This document shows, piece by piece, positions 27,576-34,973 of a DNA stretch of 34,973 nucleotides. The position numbers and the translations under genes were made by a program. The DNA is from Tepidibacter thalassicus DSM 15285. GTDB lineage: Bacteria > Bacillota > Clostridia > Peptostreptococcales > Peptostreptococcaceae. The stretch lies in the NCBI RefSeq assembly GCF_900129915.1, contig NZ_FQXH01000021.1, positions 1-34,973 on the forward strand, written 5' to 3'. The notes below the pieces were generated by a model. That model was not told where the DNA came from. It saw nothing but the letters and a program-made list of their open reading frames with translations, and did not search any database. Position 1 is the first letter of the stretch. Each line of letters begins with the position of its first letter.

Positions 27576-28478
27576 TTACACTATCCCTCTAATCTCATCA
27601 AGAGATTTCACATTTTCTTCCTTCATAAACTTCTCTATTCCAGCTATAATCTCAAGACCTATTCTCGGATTTATAAAGTTCGCCGTTCCTATTTGAATAC
27701 AAGTAGCTCCTGCCATTATAAACTCTATAGCATCCTCATAATTTACAATCCCTCCCATTCCCATAACAGGAATAGTTACATTTTTACACACTTCATGAAC
27801 CATTCTAAGAGCTATCGGCTTAATTGCAGGTCCCGATAAACCAGCATAAGTGTTTTTAAATATGCTCTTTCTTTTTCTTATATCAATCGCCATGGCTTTA
27901 AATGTATTAACTAATGATATTCCATCTGCTCCTTCTTCTTCACATACAACTGCCATTTTTACTATATCCTCAGCATTTGGAGAAAGCTTAACTACAAGAG
28001 GAAGTTTTGTAGCATTTCTCGCTTCTTTTATAACTTCTCTAGCTATACTATCCTTAATTCCAAATGCCATTCCACCTTCTTTTACATTAGGACAAGATAT
28101 ATTAAGCTCAATCATATCTATATCTTCTCTAGATATTATTTCTATGGATTTTACATAATCTTCAATTGTTGCTCCCCCTATATTTACTATTTTTATTAAA
28201 TCTAAATTTTTAAAATAGTTTAACTCATTTTTTACGAATCCTTCTATTCCTGGATTTTCAAGCCCAACACTATTCATCATTCCACTAGCCGTTTCATGTA
28301 TTCTAACACCATCATTTCCATTTTTTTTATTAAGAGTAAGCCCTTTAGAACATATCCCCCCTAATTTTTCAATATCATAAATTTCACAGTATTCTTTTCC
28401 AAATCCAAATGTCCCTGATGCCATTACAACAGGATTTTTAAATTTTAAAGAGGAAAATTCAACTTCCAAATTACTCAT
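27576..28478 (-). CDS. pyrD: dihydroorotate dehydrogenase B, catalytic subunit
   Basis: 300 residues, a FMN TIM barrel of class 1B. Motifs are [42 protein letters not shown] (the active-site Cys of class 1), [28 protein letters not shown] and [20 protein letters not shown]. It oxidises dihydroorotate and works with PyrK, which passes electrons to NAD. The ATG at 28478 overlaps the pyrK stop by 8 nt; a TTG precedes it directly but is less likely. Confidence 0.97.
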   Translation of the reverse strand: MSNLEVEFSSLKFKNPVVMASGTFGFGKEYCEIYDIEKLGGICSKGLTLNKKNGNDGVRIHETASGMMNSVGLENPGIEGFVKNELNYFKNLDLIKIVNIGGATIEDYVKSIEIISREDIDMIELNISCPNVKEGGMAFGIKDSIAREVIKEARNATKLPLVVKLSPNAEDIVKMAVVCEEEGADGISLVNTFKAMAIDIRKRKSIFKNTYAGLSGPAIKPIALRMVHEVCKNVTIPVMGMGGIVNYEDAIEFIMAGATCIQIGTANFINPRIGLEIIAGIEKFMKEENVKSLDEIRGIV

Positions 28479-29160
28479 CAAACAACACTTCCTCTCCTAA
28501 GAAAACTGGACCATCTTTACAAGTTTTCTTGTTTCCTTGTTTAGTTTTGCATGTGCATACAAGACAAGCTCCTACTCCACATGCCATTTTATTTTCTATT
28601 GATACATATACCTTTGTATTAGTTCCCTTAGCCATGGCAACTATTTTTTTCATCATTATTTCCGGCCCACATGTTAATATATAATCGTATTTATTCACAT
28701 CTAATATATCTGTAATATTTCTCCCCACAGTTATATTAACTTCATTAGAATATTTCTTAAACTTATCCTCTAATACAGCTTTTTTTCTAAACCCCATATA
28801 AACATCTACATTTTTTAATGTTTTCGCTGCAAGATAAAGTGGCGCTATCCCTATACCTCCACCAACTAAAGCAATTTTTCCATCAACTTCTTTAAATCCA
28901 TTTCCATAAGGTCCTTCAAGTTTTATTTCATCAAAGGGCTTGAGCTCACTCAATATTTTTGTTCCTTTTCCCACTACTTTATATAAAAAACTTATATAAT
29001 CTTCACCTATATCATGAATACTTATAGGTCTTGATAACAAAGGATAATTTTCCCATGCTCTTAACATATAAAATTGACCCATTTTTCCTTTGAATATTCC
29101 ACTAACTTTTAAAATATACATATTCTCCCCTAAATACTCATTTGATATTACCTTAGCCAT
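28471..29160 (-). CDS. pyrK: dihydroorotate dehydrogenase B, electron-transfer subunit
   Basis: 229 residues. The FAD-binding domain has RPISIHDIG and [15 protein letters not shown]. The NAD-binding domain has [19 protein letters not shown] and [14 protein letters not shown]. The C-terminal 2Fe-2S cluster is [13 protein letters not shown] followed by CKDGPVF, the PyrK four-Cys set. It forms the heterotetramer with PyrD, linking orotate formation to NAD reduction. It overlaps pyrF by 13 nt and has AAGGAGG 10 nt before the ATG. Confidence 0.97.
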   Translation of the reverse strand: MAKVISNEYLGENMYILKVSGIFKGKMGQFYMLRAWENYPLLSRPISIHDIGEDYISFLYKVVGKGTKILSELKPFDEIKLEGPYGNGFKEVDGKIALVGGGIGIAPLYLAAKTLKNVDVYMGFRKKAVLEDKFKKYSNEVNITVGRNITDILDVNKYDYILTCGPEIMMKKIVAMAKGTNTKVYVSIENKMACGVGACLVCTCKTKQGNKKTCKDGPVFLGEEVLFDE

Positions 29161-29972
29161 TTAAGTATATCCTCCTTCATTTCTAAAACAGCTTCTCTTG
29201 GATTATACGATGTTATTATTCCCCTTGATGAATTTACAACTCCGCACATATTATTTTTAAATAAAGCTGATAAACCTTTACCTTTTCCTCCTTGAGCTCC
29301 ATATCCAGGTATTAAAAAGAATGTATTTTTACAAGTATTACTTATATCTACTATCTCTTTAGGATTTGTACAACCGACAACTGATCCTATTAAACTAAAA
29401 CCATTTTTTCCCACATATTTTTCTCCCCATTTTTCTATTTCCTTTGAAACTTTCATATATAAAGGCTCATCATCAACTTCAAGCTCTTGAAAATCCTTAG
29501 AGCTTTCATTTGAAGTTTTAGCAAGAACAAATAATCCTTTATTTCCTTTTTCTAAATATTCGCAATATGGACTTATCGCATCATATCCCATATAAGGATT
29601 TACTGTTATAAAATCCACCTCAAAATCTCCTTCAAAGTGAGCTTTAGCATACATCTTGGCAGTTGACGAAATATCTCCTCTTTTAATATCTCCTATTACT
29701 ATATTTCCTTTTTCTTTTATATATTTTAAAGTTTTACTATAAGCTTTAAGTCCATCAATTCCAAACGCTTCATAACAAGCTATTTGAACTTTGTAACATG
29801 CAACTAAATCATGTGTTTCATCTATTATTCTTTTATTAAATTTAAATATCTTTTCTTCTATAGTAGTTTCATCATTTAATATATCATTTGGTATATACTC
29901 AATTCGTGTATCAATCCCTACACATATAGGACCTTTTTTTAACACTTCTTCATAAAGCCTATCTATTATCAT
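29148..29972 (-). CDS. pyrF: orotidine-5'-phosphate decarboxylase (long form)
   Basis: 274 residues, the longer PyrF subfamily. It shows PICVGIDTRIEYIP at the N-terminus and the catalytic Lys-Asp set in IVIGDIKRGDISSTAKMYA. TVNPYMGYDAI, GLFVLAKTSN, SLIGSVVGCTNP and the phosphate loop LIPGYGAQGGKG follow. It removes CO2 from OMP to give UMP, the last step of the pathway. It overlaps the pyrC end by 14 nt, with AAGGGGG upstream. Confidence 0.97.
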   Translation of the reverse strand: MIIDRLYEEVLKKGPICVGIDTRIEYIPNDILNDETTIEEKIFKFNKRIIDETHDLVACYKVQIACYEAFGIDGLKAYSKTLKYIKEKGNIVIGDIKRGDISSTAKMYAKAHFEGDFEVDFITVNPYMGYDAISPYCEYLEKGNKGLFVLAKTSNESSKDFQELEVDDEPLYMKVSKEIEKWGEKYVGKNGFSLIGSVVGCTNPKEIVDISNTCKNTFFLIPGYGAQGGKGKGLSALFKNNMCGVVNSSRGIITSYNPREAVLEMKEDILKWLR

Positions 29973-31107
29973 AAATAATACGCCCCCTTTTTACAGTCAT
30001 TTTTACTTCCCCATAAACTTTTATTCCATCAAATGGATTATTTTTTCCCTTAGATATAAATTCATTAGTATCTATTTCATATTCTCTATCTAAATCTACA
30101 AGCACTAAATTTCCTTCATATCCTTCTTTAATAAGTCCTGAATTTAAATTTAATATTTTAGAAGGATTATAAGACATTAATTCACTTAATTTATTTATCG
30201 ATATATTATTTTCTTTAAACACTTTATATACCATCGAAAAAGCTACTTCTATTAGTGATATTCCAGGAACTCCTTTTGTTTTATCTTCTCGACTATGAGG
30301 GGCATGATCTGTTCCAATTACATCTATATATCCATCTTTTATTCCCTGTATAAGTGCATTTACATCTTGAATACTTGCAATTGATGGATTTACTCTATAA
30401 TCTAAATCATGTGAGAATATATGATGTGGAGTTACTTCACATGTAAAATTTAATCCTTTATTTTTAAACTCTTTTATTAAATCTAAAGTCTCTTTTAAAC
30501 TTATATGACATATATGCAAATTGCCACCTATACCTTCAAGTAAATTCAAATCTCTTTTAACTATGTCAACTTCTGGGTCACAATGAGTAAGTATCTTAAA
30601 ATTATAGTTTTGAGAAAGCTTTAGTGCTTCCTTCATAATATTTTCATCAAATACTGTTTTTCCATCATCAGAAAAAAGATTTGTATATTTTATCATCTCA
30701 TCTATATCTACTATTTCTTTCCCATCTAAATTCTCAGTTAATGAAGATATTTGAATTACATCACATAAGTTTAATTTTTTACTTTTATTAATTACATACT
30801 CTATTATTTCTTTATTATCACAAACAGGATTTGTGTTAGCCATGGCACAAAGTGTTGTATATCCTCCCTTTATTGCTGCCATTTGACCGCTTTTTAAATC
30901 TTCCTTATAGGTATATCCAGGTTCCCTTAAATGTGTATGCATATCTATAAACGATGGAAGAAGGGTATATCCTTCTCCATCTACAATTTGACAATCCTTA
31001 TTTATATCTATACCTATTTCCTTTATTATTCCATTTTCTATAAATACATCTCCATAAATACTTTTTGTAGCATCTACTATTTTTACATTTTTAATAAGTA
31101 AATCCAT
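29959..31107 (-). CDS. pyrC: dihydroorotase
   Basis: 382 residues, slightly short for class I. The metal-binding HxH is in PSFIDMHTHLREPGYTYKED. Other sites are MANTNPVCD (usually MPNTNP), the Asp in LFSDDGKTV, THCDPEV, HICHISLKETLDLI, and GTDHAPHSREDK. It closes carbamoyl-aspartate to dihydroorotate. AAGGTGAT lies 5 nt before the ATG. It starts 11 nt after pyrI. Confidence 0.96.
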   Translation of the reverse strand: MDLLIKNVKIVDATKSIYGDVFIENGIIKEIGIDINKDCQIVDGEGYTLLPSFIDMHTHLREPGYTYKEDLKSGQMAAIKGGYTTLCAMANTNPVCDNKEIIEYVINKSKKLNLCDVIQISSLTENLDGKEIVDIDEMIKYTNLFSDDGKTVFDENIMKEALKLSQNYNFKILTHCDPEVDIVKRDLNLLEGIGGNLHICHISLKETLDLIKEFKNKGLNFTCEVTPHHIFSHDLDYRVNPSIASIQDVNALIQGIKDGYIDVIGTDHAPHSREDKTKGVPGISLIEVAFSMVYKVFKENNISINKLSELMSYNPSKILNLNSGLIKEGYEGNLVLVDLDREYEIDTNEFISKGKNNPFDGIKVYGEVKMTVKRGRIIYDNR

Positions 31108-31118
31108 AATATATCACC

Positions 31119-31541
31119 TTATAACGATGTTCTACTTTCACAGTATTCACACTTATACTCTTTCTTTTCATCATTCACGAGTATAAATTCTACTTCTTTT
31201 ATATTTTCAACTGTAGTTATACATCTCGGATTTTTACATTTAAATACTCCCTTTACCTTTTTTGGAAGTTTAATGTTTATTTTGTCTTTTATTTTTTCAT
31301 CTTCTATTATATTAATTGTTATATTAGGATCTATAATCCCAAGTACTGTTAAATCTATATCTATTTCATTCTCTATTTTTATAATATCTTTTTTACCTAA
31401 TTTATTTGAATTTACATTTTTAAGAAGTGCTACTGAATAATCAGCTTTATGAAGTCCTAAATGTTTAAATATTTTATATCCACATCCAGCTTTTATATGA
31501 TCTATTACTATTCCTCTTTTTATACTATTTACATTAAGCAT
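31119..31541 (-). CDS. pyrI: aspartate carbamoyltransferase regulatory chain
   Basis: 140 residues from the ATG at 31541, which is 6 nt from GGGGGTGG; the ATG at 31547 is too close. The N-terminal nucleotide-binding domain has [20 protein letters not shown]. The C-terminal zinc domain has [13 protein letters not shown] and CEYCES, four Cys that bind zinc and contact PyrB. In enterobacteria this chain gives CTP inhibition. It overlaps pyrB by 8 nt. Confidence 0.96.
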   Translation of the reverse strand: MLNVNSIKRGIVIDHIKAGCGYKIFKHLGLHKADYSVALLKNVNSNKLGKKDIIKIENEIDIDLTVLGIIDPNITINIIEDEKIKDKINIKLPKKVKGVFKCKNPRCITTVENIKEVEFILVNDEKKEYKCEYCESRTSL

Positions 31542-32457
31542 CAGCATCCACCCCCAATAATTTCATTATTAATGCCATTCTTACAAACATACCGTATTTT
31601 GCTTGATCAAAATATACAGCTCTAGGATCATCGTCTACTTCAGTTGCTATCTCATTTACTCTAGGTAGTGGATGAAGCACAAGCATATCCTCTTTTGCAT
31701 TTTTAAGTTTATCTTTTGTAAGTATATAACTATCTTTAAGTCTTAAATATTCTTCCTCACTAAAAAATCTTTCTCTTTGCACTCTTGTCATATAAAGTAT
31801 ATCTACATGATTAATTACTTCTTCTAAGTTTGAAGTTTCATAATATGCATGACCTTTTATTTCTTCTTTTATATAATTTGGGATTTTAAGTTCAGATGGG
31901 GATATAAATATAAACTTTGTGTTTTTGTATCTTGCCATGGCCTTTACTAATGAGTGAACAGTACGACCAAATTTTAAATCTCCACAAAGTCCTATTGTAA
32001 GATTATCTAGACTTCCTTTTAATGCTTTTATGGTAAGTAAATCGGTAAGAGTTTGAGTAGGATGTTGATGCCCTCCATCACCTGCATTTATCAAAGGTAC
32101 ACTTGAATATTTAGATGCAAGATAGGCACTACCTTCTTTTGGATGTCTCATAGCTATTATATCTGCATAACATCCAACGGTTCTTATAGTGTCTGCAAGA
32201 GATTCTCCCTTTGCTACAGAAGATGAATTAGGCTCTGAAAAACCAACTACACTTCCACCAAGTCTTAACATTGCAGCTTCAAAACTAAATCTAGTTCTAG
32301 TTGATGGCTCATAGAATAATGTAGCTAATAATTTGCCTTTGCATATATCAGAGTATTTTTGAGGATTTTCTGTTATTTCCTTCCCAAGATTAAGAATTGA
32401 ATCTAATTCTTCTAAAGAAAAGTCATTTGGCTGGATTAAGTGTTTTCCTTTTAACAT
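31534..32457 (-). CDS. pyrB: aspartate carbamoyltransferase catalytic chain
   Basis: 307 residues. The carbamoyl-phosphate site is [21 protein letters not shown]. Other motifs are [61 protein letters not shown] and [10 protein letters not shown]. It makes N-carbamoyl-aspartate. I start it at the ATG at 32457, with AAAGGAGG 7 nt upstream. An upstream GTG-type extension to 32508 would run through the PyrR hairpin and the terminator T run, so it is rejected. pyrB is the first gene of pyrBICFKD(E). Confidence 0.97.
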   Translation of the reverse strand: MLKGKHLIQPNDFSLEELDSILNLGKEITENPQKYSDICKGKLLATLFYEPSTRTRFSFEAAMLRLGGSVVGFSEPNSSSVAKGESLADTIRTVGCYADIIAMRHPKEGSAYLASKYSSVPLINAGDGGHQHPTQTLTDLLTIKALKGSLDNLTIGLCGDLKFGRTVHSLVKAMARYKNTKFIFISPSELKIPNYIKEEIKGHAYYETSNLEEVINHVDILYMTRVQRERFFSEEEYLRLKDSYILTKDKLKNAKEDMLVLHPLPRVNEIATEVDDDPRAVYFDQAKYGMFVRMALIMKLLGVDADA

Positions 32458-32472
32458 AATATTACCTCCTTT

Positions 32473-32490
32473 ACAGCCTCTCTGGACTGT
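32473..32490 (-). promoter_or_regulatory. second PyrR-binding RNA hairpin, next to the pyrB ribosome site
   Basis: On the minus strand ACAGTCCAGAGAGGCTGT contains the PyrR consensus AGTCCAGAGAGGCT. The hairpin base is 2 nt from the AGGAGG of pyrB, so PyrR bound here would block ribosome entry. Confidence 0.8.
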
Positions 32491-32509
32491 TTTAAAAGAT
32501 TTTTTCATT

Positions 32510-32535
32510 AAAAAAGCCTTCCAAGATAGGAAGGC
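32510..32535 (-). terminator. pyr attenuator terminator
   Basis: GCCTTCC, loop TATCTT, GGAAGGC followed by T6 on the minus strand. Its 5' arm can also pair with the GGAAGG just after the first PyrR hairpin (antiterminator), so PyrR binding favours termination. Confidence 0.85.
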
Positions 32536-32582
32536 ATAATTATAGACATATATAAATAAGTTTATCCATATTTACAACCTTC

Positions 32583-32600
32583 CTAGCCTCTCTGGACTAG
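32583..32600 (-). promoter_or_regulatory. first PyrR-binding RNA hairpin (anti-antiterminator)
   Basis: On the minus strand CTAGTCCAGAGAGGCTAG carries the PyrR consensus in the loop and is followed by GAAGG, the antiterminator strand. It is the standard Bacillus-type pyr attenuation layout, responding to UMP through PyrR. No pyrR gene is in the window. Confidence 0.88.
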
Positions 32601-32628
32601 TATTAAAGATTTATTTTCCTTGTTATGT

Positions 32629-32657
32629 ATCTTAACACTTAAGTTAAACTATGTCAA
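32629..32657 (-). promoter_or_regulatory. pyr operon promoter
   Basis: On the minus strand TTGACA (32652-32657), a 17-nt spacer and TAAGAT (32629-32634). Transcription would start about 25 nt before the first PyrR hairpin. Confidence 0.8.
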
Positions 32658-32752
32658 TATTTATTTTGATATAATTTTCTAGTATTTTCAAGAATAGCCA
32701 TGGTTATTTAAAAATAATATTTATTTACAAAAATATAGAAAGGGGTTAAAAT

Positions 32753-32950
32753 ATGTTTAACAAATTAAAACAATTTATAGCAACTTTATTAACACTTGTA
32801 ATGTTTTTTGTTCCAACTGCTAGTGTATTTGCACAAAGTATTAACGAAATATCCGTAACAGAAAAAGTATATAATTTAGAAACTGATGAAATAGATATAG
32901 ATGAATTATTAGATGAAGCAGAAGATATAACAAATAATTTATTGAATTGA
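32753..32950 (+). CDS. small secreted acidic protein of unknown function
   Basis: 65 residues. It has a clear Sec signal: KLKQF, a hydrophobic core, then PTASVFA-Q (cleavage after about residue 27). The mature part, about 38 residues, is strongly acidic (ETDEIDIDELLDEAED) with no Cys. AAAGGGG lies 8 nt before the ATG. It is followed on the same strand by three small genes I do not recognise. It may be an exported peptide or a small secreted effector; no family match is evident to me. It faces away from pyrB across the pyr promoter. Confidence 0.75.
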   Translation: MFNKLKQFIATLLTLVMFFVPTASVFAQSINEISVTEKVYNLETDEIDIDELLDEAEDITNNLLN

Positions 32951-33001
32951 CAGATTATAAAGGTATAAAAAGATTACCTTAATAAAAATATAGGTGATTT
33001 T

Positions 33002-33364
33002 ATGAAACAATTATTTGATTTTAATCCATTAGAAGATATTGTATTAAAGTTAGACTTAAAACAAAAATCCATAGATACTTTTTTTCAAAAAATAAATGAT
33101 TATAAAAATAACAATCCAGATGAATACAAAAAAATTTTTAATAATATAAATCTTAAAGAATTAAAAAATGAATTAAAATTATCCATTATTTCTTTAGTTA
33201 AAGATTATACTATAATTAATGAACAAAAATATAGACTGGATATCACTTTAGCTTATTCTAAAGATTTAGATATAATATTAGAATATAAATCATGTTATAC
33301 TTTATCTGGGGATTTAATTTCAAGTTCTATTATAGTTGATTTAAACGTAGAATTAAAATTATAA
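33002..33364 (+). CDS. uncharacterised small protein, possible paralogue of the next gene
   Basis: 120 residues, soluble, Lys/Asn/Asp-rich. The N-terminal half is helical (LDLKQKSIDTFFQKINDYK). The C-terminal half has strand-like YRLDITLAYSKDLDIILEYK then CYTLSGDLISSSII. The second half resembles that of the gene at 33380 (pattern Y-x-L-x5, Y-x-x-C-[FY]-x-x-SG-x-[FL]-I). AGGTGA precedes the ATG. I do not recognise the family. Confidence 0.75.
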   Translation: MKQLFDFNPLEDIVLKLDLKQKSIDTFFQKINDYKNNNPDEYKKIFNNINLKELKNELKLSIISLVKDYTIINEQKYRLDITLAYSKDLDIILEYKSCYTLSGDLISSSIIVDLNVELKL

Positions 33365-33379
33365 ATTTGGAGAAAAATT

Positions 33380-33748
33380 ATGTTAGAAAAAAACTTAGAA
33401 ACTTGGTTAGACGAATATAACATTAAATTACGTACAACAAAATATTTTTGGAAATATATCGAAAATTGGAAAAAAGAATCTATTGATGATTTTGAGGAAT
33501 TTTTAAAAGAAATAGATATAACTCTAAAAGATATAAATCCAAATTCATTAAAATTAGAGTTTGAATTTGCACAAATTTCTATTTATTATCTATTAGGTAC
33601 AGAATCTCATAATCACTACGAAGTTCTTGTTTGTGTTGCTGTAAAAAAAAGAAATAAAAAATTATTTAGTTATAATGCTTGTTTTTCTCCTTCTGGAAAA
33701 TTTATAGATGATTTTATAAAAGACATAAATAGTTCTACTATTATATAA
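33380..33748 (+). CDS. uncharacterised small protein
   Basis: 122 residues, soluble, with no signal peptide. It is Trp/Lys-rich at the N-terminus (TWLDEYN, YFWKYIENWKKE), with a strand-like C-terminal half (YEVLVCVAVKKRNKKLFSYN, ACFSPSGKFIDDFI) shared in outline with the preceding gene, 15 nt upstream. Tandem diverged paralogues beside a secreted peptide are often immunity proteins, but nothing specific supports that here. Confidence 0.75.
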   Translation: MLEKNLETWLDEYNIKLRTTKYFWKYIENWKKESIDDFEEFLKEIDITLKDINPNSLKLEFEFAQISIYYLLGTESHNHYEVLVCVAVKKRNKKLFSYNACFSPSGKFIDDFIKDINSSTII

Positions 33749-33781
33749 AAATAAATTTGTTTAATCAAAGGAGAAATTATA

Positions 33782-34285
33782 ATGCTTCATAATAAATTAG
33801 ATATTATAATAAATGATTCTTTTACGTTAGAAGATTTTACAAAGTTATTAAAAGATTTTTCAAAGGATAAAAAATTAGTTTTTGGAATTACAGAATATCT
33901 TGATTTTTTTGTAGATGACTACCATGATTATGATGTTAAGTCATTTATTTTAAAAATAAAACAAAATTTTTTTGAAAGATTTATTATATCTAATAAAGAA
34001 ATTAATAGACTTAAAAATGAAACAACTATGAATCTTGATTTTTCAAATGATACGTTTTATATTGTAAAAAATATAGATGAAATAGAAAAATTTATTAAAC
34101 TCGATCATTTTTCATTTACTGCTCTTATTGTAGAGAAAAATATTGTTACTCATGTATTTTTTTATACTGAACATATGGATGATATGATTATTGTAGTGGA
34201 CTGCAAACCAGAATCTGATTTTAAAAGTTTTCTAGATGAATATTCTAAAAAGCATAAAAAAAATGTAAGTATATTATATAGCTAA
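33782..34285 (+). CDS. uncharacterised protein, Asp/Phe-rich
   Basis: 167 residues, soluble. Segments include FVDDYHDYDVKSFILKIKQN, FSFTALIVEKNIVTHVFFYT and FKSFLDEYSKKHKKN. There is no signal, membrane helix or motif I can name. A good AAAGGAG site is 8 nt before the ATG. It is the last gene of the four-gene plus-strand group; a remnant IS607 element follows. Confidence 0.75.
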   Translation: MLHNKLDIIINDSFTLEDFTKLLKDFSKDKKLVFGITEYLDFFVDDYHDYDVKSFILKIKQNFFERFIISNKEINRLKNETTMNLDFSNDTFYIVKNIDEIEKFIKLDHFSFTALIVEKNIVTHVFFYTEHMDDMIIVVDCKPESDFKSFLDEYSKKHKKNVSILYS

Positions 34286-34389
34286 AATATAATATTAGAA
34301 GTCTAACATAATATCCAATAAGGTAATTAGGAGGCAGTAAAACAGTTAAGAAAACATTACAAAACCTTATAAAAACCCTTTGATTTTTA

Positions 34390-34405
34390 ACAATCTATAG
34401 ATTGT
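34390..34405. repeat. perfect 16-bp palindrome before the IS607 remnant
   Basis: ACAATCTATAGATTGT, a perfect palindrome 15 nt before the tnpA remnant. It could be a transposase-binding or end structure of the element. The 34286-34420 spacer otherwise shows no gene. Confidence 0.4.
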
Positions 34406-34419
34406 AATAATATCAAGAG

Positions 34420-34566
34420 GTGATTTTATTTGCTAAATTAATTGGAAAAACAGAGCAAACTTTAAGAAATTGGGATAAAATATGAGTAAGAATTAGTGCT
34501 AAACTTCAAGGTGAAAGAGTTAACAAAGTCAAGAAGATGATTATGGAGTTGACTAAAGATGATTAG
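34420..34566 (+). pseudogene. IS607-type serine transposase tnpA, internally deleted
   Basis: The N-terminal MerR-like helix-turn-helix is recognisable (FAKLIGKTEQTLRNWDK). An in-frame TGA and a large deletion follow, then the true C-terminus SAKLQGERVNKVKKMIMELT ending KDD. The serine recombinase catalytic domain, well over 100 residues, is missing. The stop overlaps the tnpB start, as in intact IS607 elements. Confidence 0.8.
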
Positions 34567-34973
34567 AGGATTAATTATAAGATTATATCCGACAAAACAA
34601 CAAGAAGTTTTAATGTATAAACATATAGGTTCAATGAGATTTGTTTATAATTGGGCATTAGCAAAGCAAATAGAAAATTATAAGAAATATGGTAAAAGAT
34701 TATCAGTTACAGAATTGGGAAAAGAACTTACTAAATTAAAAAAAACAGAAGAATATAAATGGCTTTATGAAGTATCCAATGCAACTTTAAAAGAAGCTAT
34801 TAGAGATTTAGATAAAGCATACGAAAACTTTTTTAATGGTAGTGGTTTTCCTAAATTCAAGAGCAAGAAAAAATCGGAACCTAAATTTTATTCAAGATAT
34901 GACAAAATATACTTTAAAGAAGATGTTGTTAATCTTGAAAAAATAGGGAAAGTAAAATATAAAGCAGACTATG
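34559..34973 (+). CDS. tnpB: TnpB (IS607/IS605-type RNA-guided nuclease), cut by window edge
   Basis: 138 residues are visible and the frame is open at the window end. It starts MIRGLIIRLYPTKQQEVLMY and continues IGSMRFVYNWALAKQIENY, LKEAIRDLDKAYENFF and GFPKFKSKKK, the standard N-terminal part of TnpB (helix-turn-helix/wedge region). The RuvC residues, zinc finger and guide RNA end would lie outside. The ATG overlaps the tnpA remnant stop. Since tnpA is broken, the element cannot move by itself, but TnpB could still be active. Confidence 0.9.
   Translation, partial: MIRGLIIRLYPTKQQEVLMYKHIGSMRFVYNWALAKQIENYKKYGKRLSVTELGKELTKLKKTEEYKWLYEVSNATLKEAIRDLDKAYENFFNGSGFPKFKSKKKSEPKFYSRYDKIYFKEDVVNLEKIGKVKYKADY

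Noticed and set aside
27561..27839. 92-aa plus-strand frame over pyrD
   Set aside because: It is antisense to pyrD codons with no ribosome site; a shadow frame.
32458..32508. N-terminal extension of pyrB to 32508
   Set aside because: It would translate the PyrR hairpin and the attenuator T run, and the strong AGGAGG belongs to the ATG at 32457.

Overview
The window is low-GC DNA of a Clostridium-type Firmicute. The signs are strong AGGAGG ribosome sites, AT-rich spacers, a CIRCE/groESL operon, PyrR attenuation, a guanine riboswitch before guaB, a class-I hybrid cluster protein and a BceAB-type peptide sensing module. I cannot name the species from sequence alone. Almost all genes from 0.3 to 32.5 kb lie on the minus strand; cobT, a transglycosylase-like gene and the last 2.2 kb are on the plus strand.

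Layout: 0-0.3 kb, 3' end of an ISL3-type transposase. 0.3-6.1 kb, an anaerobic nitrosative-stress/metal module read right to left: Crp/Fnr regulator, then a tightly coupled operon of a cytoplasmic binding-protein-like protein, a SIMIBI GTPase, an ABC ATPase, Hcp and a small cupin, with a Crp/Fnr-like box at -41.5. 6.2-9.5 kb, guaB-guaA behind a guanine aptamer followed by a second structured element and a terminator. 9.6-11.5 kb, larB and a larC split by a -1 frameshift site (nickel-pincer cofactor). 11.6-13.8 kb, an internally deleted ISL3 remnant, groES-groEL and CIRCE. 14-17.6 kb, ogg-cls and cobT. 17.6-25 kb, an orphan CheY, then a cell-envelope module: inactive-looking lytic transglycosylase, OmpR-type regulator, BceA/BceB transporter, membrane 4Fe-4S protein, 44-aa CXXC protein, a lipoprotein thioredoxin with an in-frame UGA (probably selenocysteine), and an intramembrane-sensing kinase. 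25-26.7 kb, an AAA/PD-(D/E)XK gene. 26.8-32.7 kb, the pyrBICFKD-E operon with two PyrR sites. 32.7-34.3 kb, an unrecognised secreted peptide and three small proteins. 34.4 kb to the end, a decayed IS607 tnpA and the start of tnpB.

The most interesting points are: (1) the Sec-containing TlpA lipoprotein, with a bSECIS-like hairpin; (2) three exact matches to the Bce-type operator TNACA-N4-TGTAA, which tie the selenoprotein/Fe-S operon, the BceAB transporter and the transglycosylase-like gene into one apparent regulon; (3) the permease-less 'transporter' operon around hcp; (4) larC expressed through an A AAA AAG slippery site; (5) a tandem aptamer-like leader before guaB; (6) three copies of the same ISL3 end hairpin, each lying just after the last gene of a minus-strand operon, apparently reused as terminators.
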